DNA of 64,000 bases, from the NCBI GenBank assembly GCA_020796225.1, contig CM036767.1:23743138-23807137 (forward strand). Reading direction: 5' to 3'. Position 1 is the stretch's first letter. Each line of letters opens with the position of its first letter. A program made the translations under genes and the position numbers. This stretch comes from Arion vulgaris. Lineage: Eukaryota > Mollusca > Gastropoda > Stylommatophora > Arionidae. Positions 33,240 to 43,424 of this stretch are shown in pieces. The notes under the pieces were generated by a model that had not been told where the DNA came from, did not search any database, and was given only the letters and a program-made list of their open reading frames with translations.

Positions 33240-33432
33240 ATGTATGTATGTATGTGTGTGTGTGTGTATGTATGTGTGTGTATCTATGTATGTAGGGTAT
33301 CGTATGTGTGTGATGTATGTGTGTGGTATGCTATGTGTGTGTATGTATATATGTATGGTGTATGTGTGTATGTGTCTTTATGTGTGTGTGTATGTATGTA
33401 TGTATGCTAGATGTTGTATGTGTGTGTGTGGA
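33000..33432. repeat. TGTA/TG-rich simple repeat
   Basis: Irregular mixture of (TGTA)n and (TG)n with a pure TG run at 33206-33230. The 158-codon Cys/Val/Met-rich plus frame (33001-33477) is low-complexity translation of this tract. Confidence 0.93.
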
Positions 33433-33625
33433 TCTTCTTCTTCTTTGTCGTCACACTCCTACTGGGTGGTTGCCTAGTGTCGTTGTTTTCTGTTTTTGTC
33501 TTGCTCTGCTCTAGTGAGTTAGGTGATAGTTATTTTTGCTTCTTGACAGAACTCTGCTATGCCATCCCTCCCCCACCCCATCTTGTTCGTGGTCTTCCTC
33601 TTATCTTCTTTCCTGATGATACGTT
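33433..33625 (-). mobile_element. LK LINE 3' end fragment
   Basis: CTTCTTCTTTGTCGTCACAC, then GTCGTTGTTTTCTGTTTTTG and GTGGTCTTCCTCTTATCTTC, parallel LK at 25506-25680. In minus-strand protein terms this is the region after KARGRPRK to the GAA tail. Confidence 0.85.
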
Positions 33626-33704
33626 ACGTACATACATATACCAACAGAACAGTTCCCCTATTTAGGTAACACGGGAGATTATGAAAAATAAATGATGCTA
33701 CGAT

Positions 33705-33965
33705 TTGTCAAAGAAACATAAGCTTTAACTCAAAAGTTATATAGTCTTAAAACTAAATTGTGAGTTTTCAATTCCAATATTGTCTCAATCCTAACATATG
33801 CCAGCGAGAGTTAGAAAATGTCTAAAGATATGGAAAGTAAATTGAATCTATATTAAAATAGATGTCTACGAAAAAGAAATAAAATGGGATGAATTCAGAA
33901 GTGATGAAATGTCTGGTGTACCACTAGTAATAGCTGTTATAAGAAAGACAAGATGGAGATGAAAA
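33705..33965 (+). pseudogene. LC LINE fragment
   Basis: Plus-strand sequence around 33780-33955 (ATGCCAGCGAGAGTTAGAAA and ATAAAATGGGATGAATTCAG then AAGTGATGAAATGTCTGG) is the sense version of the LC region coding SKLNAFENRCLRKIM to IRKRRWR. Heavily mutated. Confidence 0.75.
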
Positions 33966-33967
33966 AC

Positions 33968-34165
33968 AGGGTCTAAAACCGAAGGATTGGCCTCACTGCA
34001 TGTATTAACCCATATGGCTCAGTTCTCCCGCAGAAATGGTACTCCACCTGCGAGAATATTGCACAGCACAGTTCCATCAACAAAGGATCTCTGGAAAAAT
34101 GCACCATGAACAGTCTGAATTCGAACCCGACATTCTTGAACCAGAACTACTTAATCTGAGACCTC
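33968..34165 (-). mobile_element. S1 SINE, antisense
   Basis: CCGAAGGATTGGCCTCACTG and ACCCATATGGCTCAGTTCTC correspond to the S1 3' end; AATATTGCACAGCACAG, GGATCTCTGGAAAAATGC and GAATTCGAACCCGACATTC follow in family order, ending at a damaged head. Diverged. Confidence 0.8.
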
Positions 34166-35470
34166 AAGATGTTAGAACTTGAGAAGAAATGATTACAGAA
34201 TAATAAGTAAGCTGTAGAAAAGGAAGCACAGAGTTCATGAAAGGGCACTATGAAAACAGGAAACAAATTTAGAGCGAGGAGAAATCCGACTCAATTCTTA
34301 GAAGAGATTGAAGGAGTTGCATAGAATTGAACGAATATGTATATATATACTAGTGTTGGTCTTAGTAATCAATAACATGAATATTCCAACAATTTTGAAA
34401 ATGAATGTTAGTATATCGTTATGTATGCATCCGTTGTCGTTAATAAAGTTCAAAAAGTTTTGTTATTACTTATGTTCAAATATCTCACAGGCTTGTTAAC
34501 ACCTTCACCCATAGAGAAGATATACAGGCTCGGTGTATTTTTGAAGATGACGTAAAGACAGTCTATTGCCTGTCTACGCATTACATATAAATATCCCAAC
34601 GGTTAAAAACAATTAGTAGTGGTTATCTGGTCTGATGCAGTTTCTGTTTTATTTGTTATATATGTCCTAATCTTGTGCAAATGTATGGATAGCTCTTGAC
34701 ATTTGTCTGGAATATTTTAACTGTTGTTGTATTAGTAGGTTTTCATACAGAGAAGATAATTTGTTGTATTATTCAGAAAGCAAGAATTCAGTCGTGGGAA
34801 TAGGTGGTTTAGGATGTGGTTGTATGTGGCTTTAAGGATGTGGGTGTATGTGGCTTTAAGATGATCTGGAAGTTGGTTTACTTGATCAAATAAAAATAAT
34901 ATTATGTAGGAAAGATCTTATTCCGTTGTAACAGACACTTCAACATGTTTTTACAGCACATGTCAGGGATATTAAATCTGCCAAACCTTTCTGGCAGTTT
35001 GATCGTCGTCACATGAGCAGACCCGCTAGGACGTAGACTAACGAGAGGTGACTTAGTTTTCAGTATGCCAGCTTTCATATTTAACTAGTGCACGTCACAC
35101 GCAGACTAGCTGTCCTATTTCCGCTCACAAAGTCAAGTTAACGGTTGACACCACTGAACCGACCAAGCTGACAGTCCAGAACCCAACAACACGTACATGG
35201 ATAGAAACCTGGTAATGTTTGAAAATACTAGCAATATCCCTCAATGTTGAACTGATATTTCAACTAAACAACTTCGATTCTAGTCTACATTCATGACAAG
35301 AGTTGGCACGTGAAGATCACATTATTAATCCCACTATAGCAGCATCGTGATGTTGACCACATTCCAATCACATACCGTTGGTCAAAGTTAAATGTAGACA
35401 TGGTTCTTCTTTCCTTGATTCTTTAGCAACTTTTCAGGACAAGTGACCTGGCTGACAGGCCAGGACGTGA
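34166..35470. other. No recognised feature
   Basis: AT-rich. TTAACACCTTCACCC at 34497 resembles 27468. A short direct repeat GTGGTTGTATGTGGCTTTAA / GTGGGTGTATGTGGCTTTAA lies at 34815-34860. No supported genes. Confidence 0.5.
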
Positions 35471-35473
35471 TAA

Positions 35474-35955
35474 AGTTCATCAGACAATAAGATCATTGAG
35501 ATACTGGACATCAATTTTATCAAATGTTACAGGACATGACTTATGATGAAGTTCATCAGACAATAAGATACAATGAAGCATACAGGACATGACTTATGAT
35601 AAAGTTCATCAGACAATAAGATACATTGAAGCATACTGGACTTATGATAGAGTTCATCAGACAATAAGATACATTGAAGCATACTGGACATCAATTTTAT
35701 CAAATGTTACAGGACATGACTTATGATAAAGTTCATCAGACAATAAGATACAATGAAGCATACAGGACATGACTTATGATAAAGTTCATCAGACAATAAG
35801 ATACATTGAAGCATACTGGACTTATGATAGAGTTCATCAGACAATAAGATACATTGAAGCATACTGGACATGACTTATGATAAACTTCATCAGACAATAA
35901 GATACATTGAAGCATACAGGACATCAATTTTCTCAAATGTTACAGGACATGACTG
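35474..35955. repeat. Composite repeat of 48-54 bp
   Basis: The core GTTCATCAGACAATAAGATA recurs at least nine times, joined by ACATTGAAGCATACTGGA, by ACTTATGATAAA, or by a longer TCAATTTTATCAAATGTTAC spacer. A block of several units (about 35480-35690) is repeated at about 35690-35880. Confidence 0.92.
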
Positions 35956-35974
35956 CTTGTAATGCTTACTGGTG

Positions 35975-36600
35975 TATGTGGAGTAGAGGTTAAGTGATCG
36001 GATCTCGTGTCAAAGGTACCAGGTTCATGCCCTCGTGGAGCAATCTGGAAATTTTTCCAAAGATCCTTGATCTTAGTTTGGATGAAATAGAGTTCCTAGT
36101 CCTATCGGAGACGGACGATAAAACGTAGGTCCCGTGTTCAATTTGAGCACACACAAGAACCCTTGGCAGTTCAACATAGAGAATAGCAGGCTGGAAAGCC
36201 GCTGCTATGGCAAAATTCATTAGAAAAGATTAAAAATAAAATTTCGATATAAATATCTTCAGCATCTCCAACATTGCATCGGTAACCCTCGTCGGTGCTA
36301 CGGAGTTCGTGCACTACAGCTGAAATCTTCATGTGTAAGAAAGAGATCGGAGCACACATGGTTACTCACCGAAGTGCAATGTAAGAAAGATCGAGCACAC
36401 ATGGTTACTCACGAAGTGCAATGTAAGAAGAGATCGGCACACATGGTTACTCACCGAAGTGCAAGAAGAAGAGATCGAGCACACATGGTTACTCACCGAA
36501 GTGCAATGTAAGAAAGAGATCGGAGCATACATGGTTACTCACCGAAGTGCAATGATGATGGTCCAACAATCAATCAATCAATCAAGCTTATTAGTCATAA
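35975..36600 (+). mobile_element. S2 SINE with its 3' end amplified
   Basis: tRNA-like head: GTGGAGTAGAGGTTAAGTGA (A box) and CCAGGTTCATGCCC (B box). The body has GTGTTCAATTTGAGCACACA and GAACCCTTGGCAGTTCAACA. The 3' region is AGAGATCGGAGCACACATGG, then CCGAAGTGCAATGATGATGG and TCCAAC, with a (CAAT)n tail at 36565-36584. The AGAGATCGGAGC block is repeated (36340-36560). Its end resembles the LR LINE end at 19281-19317 plus 19590-19606. Confidence 0.85.
36340..36560. repeat. 46-bp minisatellite, about 5 copies, derived from S2
   Basis: The unit is AAGAAAGAGATCGGAGCACA followed by CATGGTTACTCACCG and AAGTGCAATGT. It is single copy in S2 at 38175-38225 and partly present at 38538-38560, so expansion occurred inside this SINE. 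Confidence 0.93.
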
Positions 36601-36955
36601 CTTATGATAATGCTTACATGGCATGACATGGTAAACTTGCAGAACATGATGAATAACTACCTATAATATATGATACATACTTACAGGACATGTCATGACA
36701 AAACTTACAGGACATGTCATGCCAACTTACAGGAAATGTAATGACAACTTACATGACATGTCATGCCAACTTACAGGACATATAATGACAACTTACAGGA
36801 CATGTAATGACAAACTTACAGGACATGTAATGACAAACTTACAGAAATGTAATGACAAAACTTACAGGACATGTAATGACAAAACTTACAGGAAATGTAA
36901 TGACAAAACTTACAGGTCATGACATGACGTAACTTATAGGACATTTAATAACAGA
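36600..36955. repeat. 24-bp minisatellite, about 12 copies
   Basis: The unit is AAAACTTACAGGACATGTAA with TGAC; many copies lack one to three bases. The proximal part (36600-36690) is more diverged. Confidence 0.93.
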
Positions 36956-37299
36956 ACTTAGAGAAAATGCTTGAAAACAATGCTTACCAATTGTCATCCA
37001 TAATTCCTGCATTCTCTCCTGTGTCAGATACAAGTATACTAATGACAATACTCCCGTGCTCCAGGCAATTCTTTGCATTCCATTACATTTGCATGTAAGA
37101 TGGAAGAAAAACAAATCAGGTAATTATGCAAGTTTCTGCTTCTAAATTTATTTGCATGTGACAAGAGCATAGAAAGAAATAGTATCACCACTGTTTCTAT
37201 TACAAGGTCTTGTGACATTACAGCAGACAATCTTGTCATGCCAGGCTCATAGGATGAACATGTGCAGAAATGTATGTGCGAGAGAGAGAGAGAGAGAGA

Positions 37300-37965
37300 G
37301 ATGGAGAGAAACAAACAATTTACATGATGTATTATACATTGGAGAAATAGCTGAATGGTTCGAGATTCAAAAGCGGGTAATACAGAAATGTATTTTGCCC
37401 CCATACTTATTCAACATATATGCGGAGAACATTAAAAGGAATGTAAAAGACGATGCCAACTATGTGAATTACGACCCTTTCACTATAGGCGGCAAATGCA
37501 TACCAGAGCTTAGATACGCAGACGATACAGTATTATTATCCACCAGCAAAGAGGGTTTAAAAAACCTAATCATGAAGACCAAGAAACATAGTGAAGACCA
37601 ACATCTATATTTGAATACACAAAAAACAACAATCATGTCAACTGACAAAGCAAAAGGTTCACCCAACATCCAAATAAACAATGAAGAACTGTAATGTCTA
37701 TGAATACCTGGGCTCGATAGTTAACAATAGCGGCGACTGCTCCAAAGAGATCTCAAGAAGATTGACAATAGCAATCAAGAAGTTAAACACAATGAAGAAC
37801 ATTTGGTCAAAGCACCAGCAAAATATTAAAATTACAAATATTGAGAGCATGCATTTTCCCAGTGGCTACTTATGGTTGTGAATCATTGACTATTACACAA
37901 AAATTAAGAACGAAAATCCAGTCCTTCGAAACTAAATGTTAGAGAAAGAATGCAACGTATACCAT
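37300..37965 (+). pseudogene. LINE reverse transcriptase fragment (LF) with YADD
   Basis: Plus frame 37212-37694: CILPPYLFNIYAENIKR (the QGCxLSPxLFNxYxE block), then CIPELRYADDTVLLSTSKEG, the catalytic YADD palm motif, then NLIMKTKKHSEDQHLYLNTQ and KTTIMS. It continues in another frame (37681-37881) with VYEYLGSIVNNSGDCSKEIS and RRLTIAIKKLNTM, then a shifted TYGCESLTITQ (37862-37895). All motifs are in the expected order for the second half of a non-LTR RT. It is the best-preserved RT core in the window but lacks the first half and has frameshifts. Confidence 0.88.
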
Positions 37966-37984
37966 AGACAGATCAAATGTAAGT

Positions 37985-38235
37985 ATTTGTGTTGAAGTCG
38001 AGCACGTAAAAGAACCCATGGCAGTTGAAATTTGATAAAGGGGGTGAGGCTCTAAGTCATTTTTTTTTCTAAAACCATTACAAATAAAATTCCTACAACT
38101 TTTTCATAGTCTTCAAAATTACATAATGGACCCCGAAAGTGCTAGGATTGTGTGCACTGTCTCTGAAATCTTCCGGTGTAACAAAGTGGTCGGAACACAC
38201 AAGGTTATTTACCGAAGTACAGTGATGGTTCGATT
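37985..38235 (+). mobile_element. S2 SINE, 5'-truncated
   Basis: GAGCACGTAAAAGAACCCAT and GGCAGTTGAAATTTG, then GTGCTAGGATTGTGTGCACT, CTGAAATCTTCCGGTG, GGTCGGAACACACAAGGTTA and CCGAAGTACAGTGATGG align with the S2 body and 3' end at 36150-36550. Confidence 0.78.
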
Positions 38236-38459
38236 AGTTAATTTGAAATGTTTTGTTGATCTTAATAACTTTTGGTGCAGAAAGTACTTTTTTGGTACTC
38301 ATTAAAAACGTATTTGTTAAAAATTATATTTTAACGACAAATCCGTTGTTTTACATTGAATGTTAATGTGAAACATGTATGATACTTGATTTCTGGCTTG
38401 AATAACAGTATTTTATTTGCCCAACGCAACTATAGTAACATATCAAAAATACTTAGATG

Positions 38460-38580
38460 TTTCTGTGGCGTAGAGGTTAGGTACTCATCTCTCGTGCCAA
38501 AGGTACCAGGTTCGCTCCATTGTGGAGCCATCTGGATAAGAAAGAGATCGGAGCACACATATCTTTATCTTACGACATTT
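38460..38580 (+). mobile_element. S2 SINE, internally deleted
   Basis: The head TGGCGTAGAGGTTAGGTACT (A box) and CCAGGTTCGCTCC (B box) is followed by GTGGAGCCATCTGGA, then directly by the 3' block AAGAAAGAGATCGGAGCACA. Confidence 0.8.
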
Positions 38581-38664
38581 AGAAACTCCAAATAGAGACA
38601 ATATCCCGCTAAGGCAGCTCGATTTTCAAGGAACTATCTTGAATGTCATTTCTAAAAGAGAATT

Positions 38665-38875
38665 TAACTGAAGCTATCTAGCTTCATCAATATTCATAAT
38701 TTGATGGCTGTGTTTCAACATTCATCATAGCTTCATCAATATTCATAATTTGATGGCTGTGTTTCAACATTCATCATAGCTTCATCAATATTCATAATTT
38801 GATGGCTGTGTTTCAACATTCATCATAGCTTCATCAATATTCATAATTTGATGGCTGTGTTTCAACATTCATCAT
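38665..38875. repeat. 49-bp minisatellite, four copies
   Basis: The unit is AGCTTCATCAATATTCATAA then TTTGATGGCTGTGTTTCAAC and ATTCATCAT. The last unit runs into the (ATC)n run that forms the reversed tail of the LG LINE. Confidence 0.96.
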
Positions 38876-38876
38876 C

Positions 38877-39130
38877 ATCATCAAGTAGCTTGTCCTTTCC
38901 GGAACTTGGCTCCCATGACAGCAGTCCTGAAAAACTATGTTCTGTGCAAGTTGACCGTCGTTAGCAGCAATTATTCTCAGAACATTAATGCCATCTTGCA
39001 CCCATCGTCTTCTAGGTTTTCCTCTCATTCTTCTTCCATGCACCCTCCAAAATTACCCTCTCTCTGCACTCATGTCGTTTGATGTGTCCGAAATATTAAA
39101 TTTTCCTAGATGTTATGCTCTTTAATAGCC
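38877..39130 (-). pseudogene. LG LINE C-terminal end
   Basis: Minus strand: GHIKRHEC-like start near 39075, GRRMRGKPRRRWVQDGINV, NDGQLAQNIVFQDCCHGSQV, PERTSYLMMMM at the tail. The trailing (GAT)n encodes the Met run. The shape (GKPRRRWxxDxxxxL, then a GHLAxxRxxFR-like stretch, then a GAT tail) matches 43425-43745. Confidence 0.8.
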
Positions 39131-39399
39131 ATCTCTCTCTAATATCAAGCTGTTGTAGAATAGAAGCATTTGTTCTTTTCTCTGTCTGAAGTATTCTGTA
39201 GCATTTGCATAAGTTCCATCATTAAGTAAGATAAATCTTTACCAAATTCAACTGCAGATCACAATGCGTTGTATCTGTACATAGTTATCACACATGTCAG
39301 AAATATGCCTTATTCACAAACAGTTAAAGTCAAATATTAGATCAAGAAACGGCGCAACCGATTATGATAATGCATAGCTAGTATTCAATAAAAGCCGTG

Positions 39400-39565
39400 C
39401 ACACATTTATATTTTTGTTTTGTTCACCTGTTATTAATTCAGGAGTAGTAATGGAGCATCTAACTGATTTTTGTTTCAAGTCTTGCTGTCCTTATCATCA
39501 AATGTCCCTTGGCATTCAGTCGATCGTTACTCCGACTTCAGAGCTACTTGTCATTTACATCTCAG
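39400..39565 (-). mobile_element. S4 retroposon, antisense, merging into a repeat array
   Basis: Shares ATTAATTCAGGAGTAGTAAT, ATCTAACTGATTTTTGTTTC, GTCCCTTGGCATTCAGTCG and CTCCGACTTCAGAGCTACTT with 31095-31251 and 50555-50740. Its right end is repeated inside the adjacent 28-bp array. Confidence 0.7.
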
Positions 39566-40460
39566 AGCTTCCTGTAGTTCAACCGTGTCTCAGAGCTTCA
39601 TGTAGTTCAACCGTGTCTCAGAGCTTCATGTAGTTCAACCGTGTCTCAGAGCTTCATGTAGTTCAACCGTGTCTCAGAGCTTCATGTAGTTCAACCGTGT
39701 CTCAGAGCTTCATGTAGTTCAACCGTGTCTCAGAGCTTCATGTAGTTCAACCGTGTACGTGTACTGTACCGTGTATTACCCGACTTCAGAGCTACTTGTC
39801 ATTTAGATCTCAGAGCTTTATGTAGTTCAACCGTGTCTCAGAGCTTCATGTAGTTCAACCGTGTCTCAGAGCTTCATGTAGTTCAACCGTGTCTCAGAGC
39901 TTCATGTAGTTCAACCGTGTCTCAGAGCTTCCTGTAGTTCAACCGTGTCTCAGAGCTTCATGTAGTTCAACCGTGTACTTACTCCAACTTCAGAGCTACT
40001 TGTCATTTACATCTCAGAGCTTCATGTAGCTCAACCGTGTACCGTGTACTGTACCGTGTACTTACCCCGACTTCAGAGCTACTTGTCATTTACATCTCAG
40101 AGCTTCATGTAGTTCAACCGTGTCTCAGAGCTTCATGTAGTTCAACCGTGTCTCAGAGCTTCATGTAGTTCAACCGTGTCTCAGAGCTTCATGTAGTTCA
40201 ACCGTGTCTCAGAGCATCATGTAGTTCAACCGTGTCTCAGAGCTTCATGTAGTTCAACCGTGTCGGTCTTATCCGACTTCAGAGCTACTTGTCATTTAGA
40301 TCTCAGAGCTTCATGTAGTTCAACCGTGTCTCAGAGCTTCATGTAGTTCAACCGTGTCTCAGAGCTTCATGTAGTTCAACCGTGTACCGTGTACTGTACC
40401 GTGTACGTACTCCGACTTCAGAGCTACTTGTCATTTACATCTCAGAGCTTCATGTAGTTC
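39535..40460. repeat. 28-bp minisatellite, about 27 copies, in five blocks
   Basis: The monomer is TCTCAGAGCTTCATGTAGTT followed by CAACCGTG. Blocks of monomers are separated by ACTTCAGAGCTACTTGTCAT, the S4 right end, together with GTACTGTACCGTGTA. Blocks start near 39535, 39780, 39985, 40070 and 40270, so this is a higher-order array. Confidence 0.96.
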
Positions 40461-40575
40461 AACCGTGTACCGTGTGCTGTACCGTGTGCTGTACCGTGTG
40501 CTGTACCGTGTGCTGTACCGTGTGCTGTACCGTGTGCTGTACTGTGTGCTGTACGTGTGCTGTACCGTGCACAAA
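40460..40575. repeat. 12-bp repeat, about 9 copies
   Basis: (GTACCGTGTGCT)n, grown from the GTACCGTGTACTGTACCGTG spacer of the preceding array; encodes Cys-rich CTVC frames without meaning. Confidence 0.96.
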
Positions 40576-40824
40576 ATTGTTGGCCTAAGCTAGCATTGTG
40601 TGAAGACTGTGTTTTTAATTCTATTGAATGGGTTTCCACCAGCCTACATAATACCATTGTCTCTATCATTCACATATTATATTCTTGATATTAAATTGAC
40701 TCTCATCTTTCTAGAGAGATTTGTTTTCTGCCTGCAGTAAATGGGCATCTGCAAATAGCAATTCTGAAATATGAGTCAATAATGCGGCTAAATGTTGATA
40801 GTACTTTGTATACTATTTGTGTTA

Positions 40825-41060
40825 CTTAGAGAGCATCTGTAGCTTAAGCGGTAGTGAGCTCGATCCTAACCCAAGCGTACCTGGTTCAAACACTACGACG
40901 GGCAAGTTTGGAAGCAAATTAGTTCCCTTGGATTCGTACTAATGATAAAAGTACACCTCACCGTTCAGAAAGCATTGGTAAACTATTGAACGTATAAGTG
41001 GTGCCTAGAAAATCAACGACTAGTTTACTGTTGTTGATGGCAACGTTCTGTAAATGATAT
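40825..41060 (+). mobile_element. tRNA-derived SINE S5, copy 2
   Basis: GCATCTGTAGCTTAAGCGGT (A box) and TACCTGGTTCAAACAC (B box) form the head. The body has GGGCAAGTTTGGAAGCAAAT, CACCGTTCAGAAAGCATTGG, TGAACGTATAAGTGGTGCC and TAGAAAATCAACGA, collinear with 888-1105. Confidence 0.8.
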
Positions 41061-41288
41061 GTTAGGATTTTCGTTTCTCTTTGTTTACAAAACCCATTCA
41101 GAATACGTAAGGAATAAACAAGCTTATATTCCAAGGGAAATAACCGCATATATATATTGTGCGAAAACAATTCTCCCTTGATTGCGTTCCCTTAAATTAT
41201 TGTTTTATTAAACTGTTGCTGCCCTTTAGTGCACGATTGTTTTTCATCTTCATTTACAGATCAGCATTCAAGTGCAATGTCTGTCACC

Positions 41289-41379
41289 GTAGGCGGTCAT
41301 ATCTATCCACATCTCCCTTTCTCTTCCTGGTGTCGAGAGAGAGAGAGAGAGAGAGATGTGGGTAGATATGACCGCCTAC
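41289..41379. repeat. Foldback: 27-bp inverted repeat around a CT/GA tract
   Basis: Arm 41289-41315 (GTAGGCGGTCATATCTATCC continuing ACATCTC) pairs with 41353-41379 at 26 of 27 positions. The interior is CT-rich then GA-rich, so pairing extends further. It lies beside the end of a LINE relic. Confidence 0.92.
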
Positions 41380-41384
41380 TGGTA

Positions 41385-42400
41385 ACATATATCTGATAAC
41401 ATTCTTATCAGTTCTGATGTCGATTTCTTGTTGTATCACACTGTCAGACCATCCAACATGTTCACCCTCTGCTTTTCTCGATATCTCCTTCCATGTACTT
41501 TAGCCGTTGTAATAATATGATACACACCCTTCTTTTGTATTATGTGTCCAAATAACATTGATTGTTACATTATTTTTCCAGATATATGTACACCTATGAG
41601 CAAGATTATTTTAAAATCTCATTTAATTTTTCTTTGTTCTTGGGATTTTGTTATCATTTTTCTGTAAAACCAAGTTTTCTAGAGATCTTATTGATTGTTT
41701 GTTCATTGTCCATGATTCACTGCTATACAGAAGTATTGGTACAATATAGCACTGGAGTATTATTTTCTGCAGTGAATTCGTTCATAGTATTTTTTTCATT
41801 TTCAACAAAGCTATTTTCAATTCAGCTATTCTACTTCTGATTTCTATTAATAAATTGTATATCTGATGGTACAAATCAGTGGCGGCCCGTCATTAAGGGC
41901 CAGTGGGGCCGGGCCCAACTAAAAATAAGATGTAACGTGTATTTATTATTTTATACATTAAAATATATCCTAACCGAATCATGATTTTTCCGAAAATTTC
42001 TGTCTGGCCCCACCAACGCAAATGATCACGAGCCGCCACTGCTACAAATGTTCCCAGATTTTTTAAGCAATCGACTCGTTTCTGTATTGCATTGTTTATT
42101 TTAATATTTTATTGGAGTGTCTCCAGATTCCTATAAATGACATTTACCTCTATTTTATTTATATTCACGCTTAATCCTGTTTTGTCACTTTGCCTATTAT
42201 GTCTTATCATATTTGTTAGATCTTGTTCATTTCCCGCCATGATCAGAAGGATATAACATCCAAACAAATAACCAATGTACAAACGATAAGACTTGTCAAG
42301 GGACACTCCCGGTAGACTCGTCGGTGTTCCATCTTCCCTATCAGATGTCCAAGAGTATACATGCTGATGGCTCCCGTGGATCACTTGATGCATTTCTCAT
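41385..42400 (-). pseudogene. LI LINE reverse transcriptase C-terminal relic, split by a hAT MITE
   Basis: Minus strand: ILLIMAGNEQDLTNMI, GLSVNINKIEVNVIYRNLET (42260-42120; the post-palm block), IQKRVDCLKNLGTF, then after the MITE LYSSESWTMNKQSIRSLE-like codons (41750-41690), LAHRCTYIWKNNVT (41610-41570) and KAEGEHVGWSDSVIQQEID (41490-41410). Many frameshifts. The YADD motif itself is not readable. Confidence 0.75.
41877..42041. mobile_element. hAT MITE, CAGTGGCGG family, copy 1
   Basis: 165 bp with inverted ends CAGTGGCGGCCCGTCATTAA and, reverse complemented, CAGTGGCGGCTCGTGATC. The 8-bp duplication is GTACAAAT (41869-41876) and CTACAAAT (42042-42049), 7 of 8. It shares the interior CCTAACCGAATCATGATTTT and TCTGTCTGGCCCCACCAAC with 59606-59772. 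Confidence 0.93.
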
Positions 42401-42789
42401 TCTGCTTCGTATGTGCTAATGTGTTAAATAATTGAATAGATTCAACACAAATTTGAATTTAATTATAAAAATTGCCTAGAGCTTAAATATCGTATCCCAC
42501 GGGCCATCCAATGGTGATGTCTGTGATCGGCTGATTCATTTTAAAGCCTGTTTTCTCATTGCTCCGATCTTTGCATTTTCTTCCAGCATGTATCAATATA
42601 CAGCATTATTGCAACAAGACATGAACAGGTGTACTATAATGTAAATATCTGTGTAGTCTGCAAACAGAAATAGATTTCACAATGCAACAATGTAACATCT
42701 AAGCTCATGCTGTCATGTGAGCCAAGTTCCGACAACTTCAAGTTAAATGATGATGATGAATATCCAAGTAACAGATAAAACTCTTCAAG

Positions 42790-43420
42790 ATGTCACATGA
42801 TACAAATATCTTGGAACATATCATAACATCTGATGGTAGATAACTTGAACATATCATAACATCTGATGGTAGATAACTTGAACATATCATAACATCTGAT
42901 GGTAGATAACTTGAACATATAATAACATCTGATGGTAGATAACTTGAACATATAACATCTGACGGTAGATAACTTAAACATATCATAACATCTGATGGTA
43001 GATAACATGAACATATCATAACATCTGATGGTAGATAACTTAAACATATCATAACATCTGATGGTAGATAACTTGAACAGATGAGAATAAGAATCGTCAT
43101 GGCAAAAGTGACAGACATTTGCAAAAAAAAGGCAATATATCTGCAATCAAATGTTGACACTTGCAACGAGAAAGTGTTAATAAGTTACAGCTATGCTTTG
43201 TATGCATGTGAAACATGGACAATACGTTGACAAGATGAGAAACATCTAATAGCAGTGGGAATGTTGTTTCTGTGAGAAAAGGCAATACATATCACAGATG
43301 GACAGAAAACACAATGAACCCAGTCCTTCAAGAAACACATGAAAACTGTAAATTGATGACATAAATTAAAAGCAGACATTCAATATTTTTGGGATACGTT
43401 ATGGGGAAAAATAAATGTGC
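42790..43420 (+). pseudogene. LINE relic (LG-like), part of the ORF expanded in tandem
   Basis: Plus frames: LEHIITSDGR (the YLGxxITSDGR block), repeated about eight times, then MRIRIVMAKVTDICKKK (43080-43130), SYALYACETWTIR (43190-43230), and broken EMWCYRR-like and LSFFGH-like regions to 43410. The order is that of a non-LTR RT thumb and C-terminus. Confidence 0.82.
42813..43080. repeat. 33-bp minisatellite, about 8 copies, derived from LINE coding sequence
   Basis: The unit is CTTGAACATATCATAACATC followed by TGATGGTAGATAA, 11 codons in frame with the LINE (LEHIITSDGR then stop). One unit lacks a few bases (42945-42960). Confidence 0.96.
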
Positions 43421-43424
43421 GAAC

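Noticed and set aside
33001..33477. 158-codon Cys/Val/Met-rich protein, toxin-like in composition
   Set aside because: Low-complexity translation of a TGTA/TG tract; cysteine spacing follows the repeat and no signal-plus-mature architecture is conserved.
37212..37694. An active reverse transcriptase gene
   Set aside because: YADD is intact but the N-terminal half is missing and the frame shifts at about 37690; no element ends were found.
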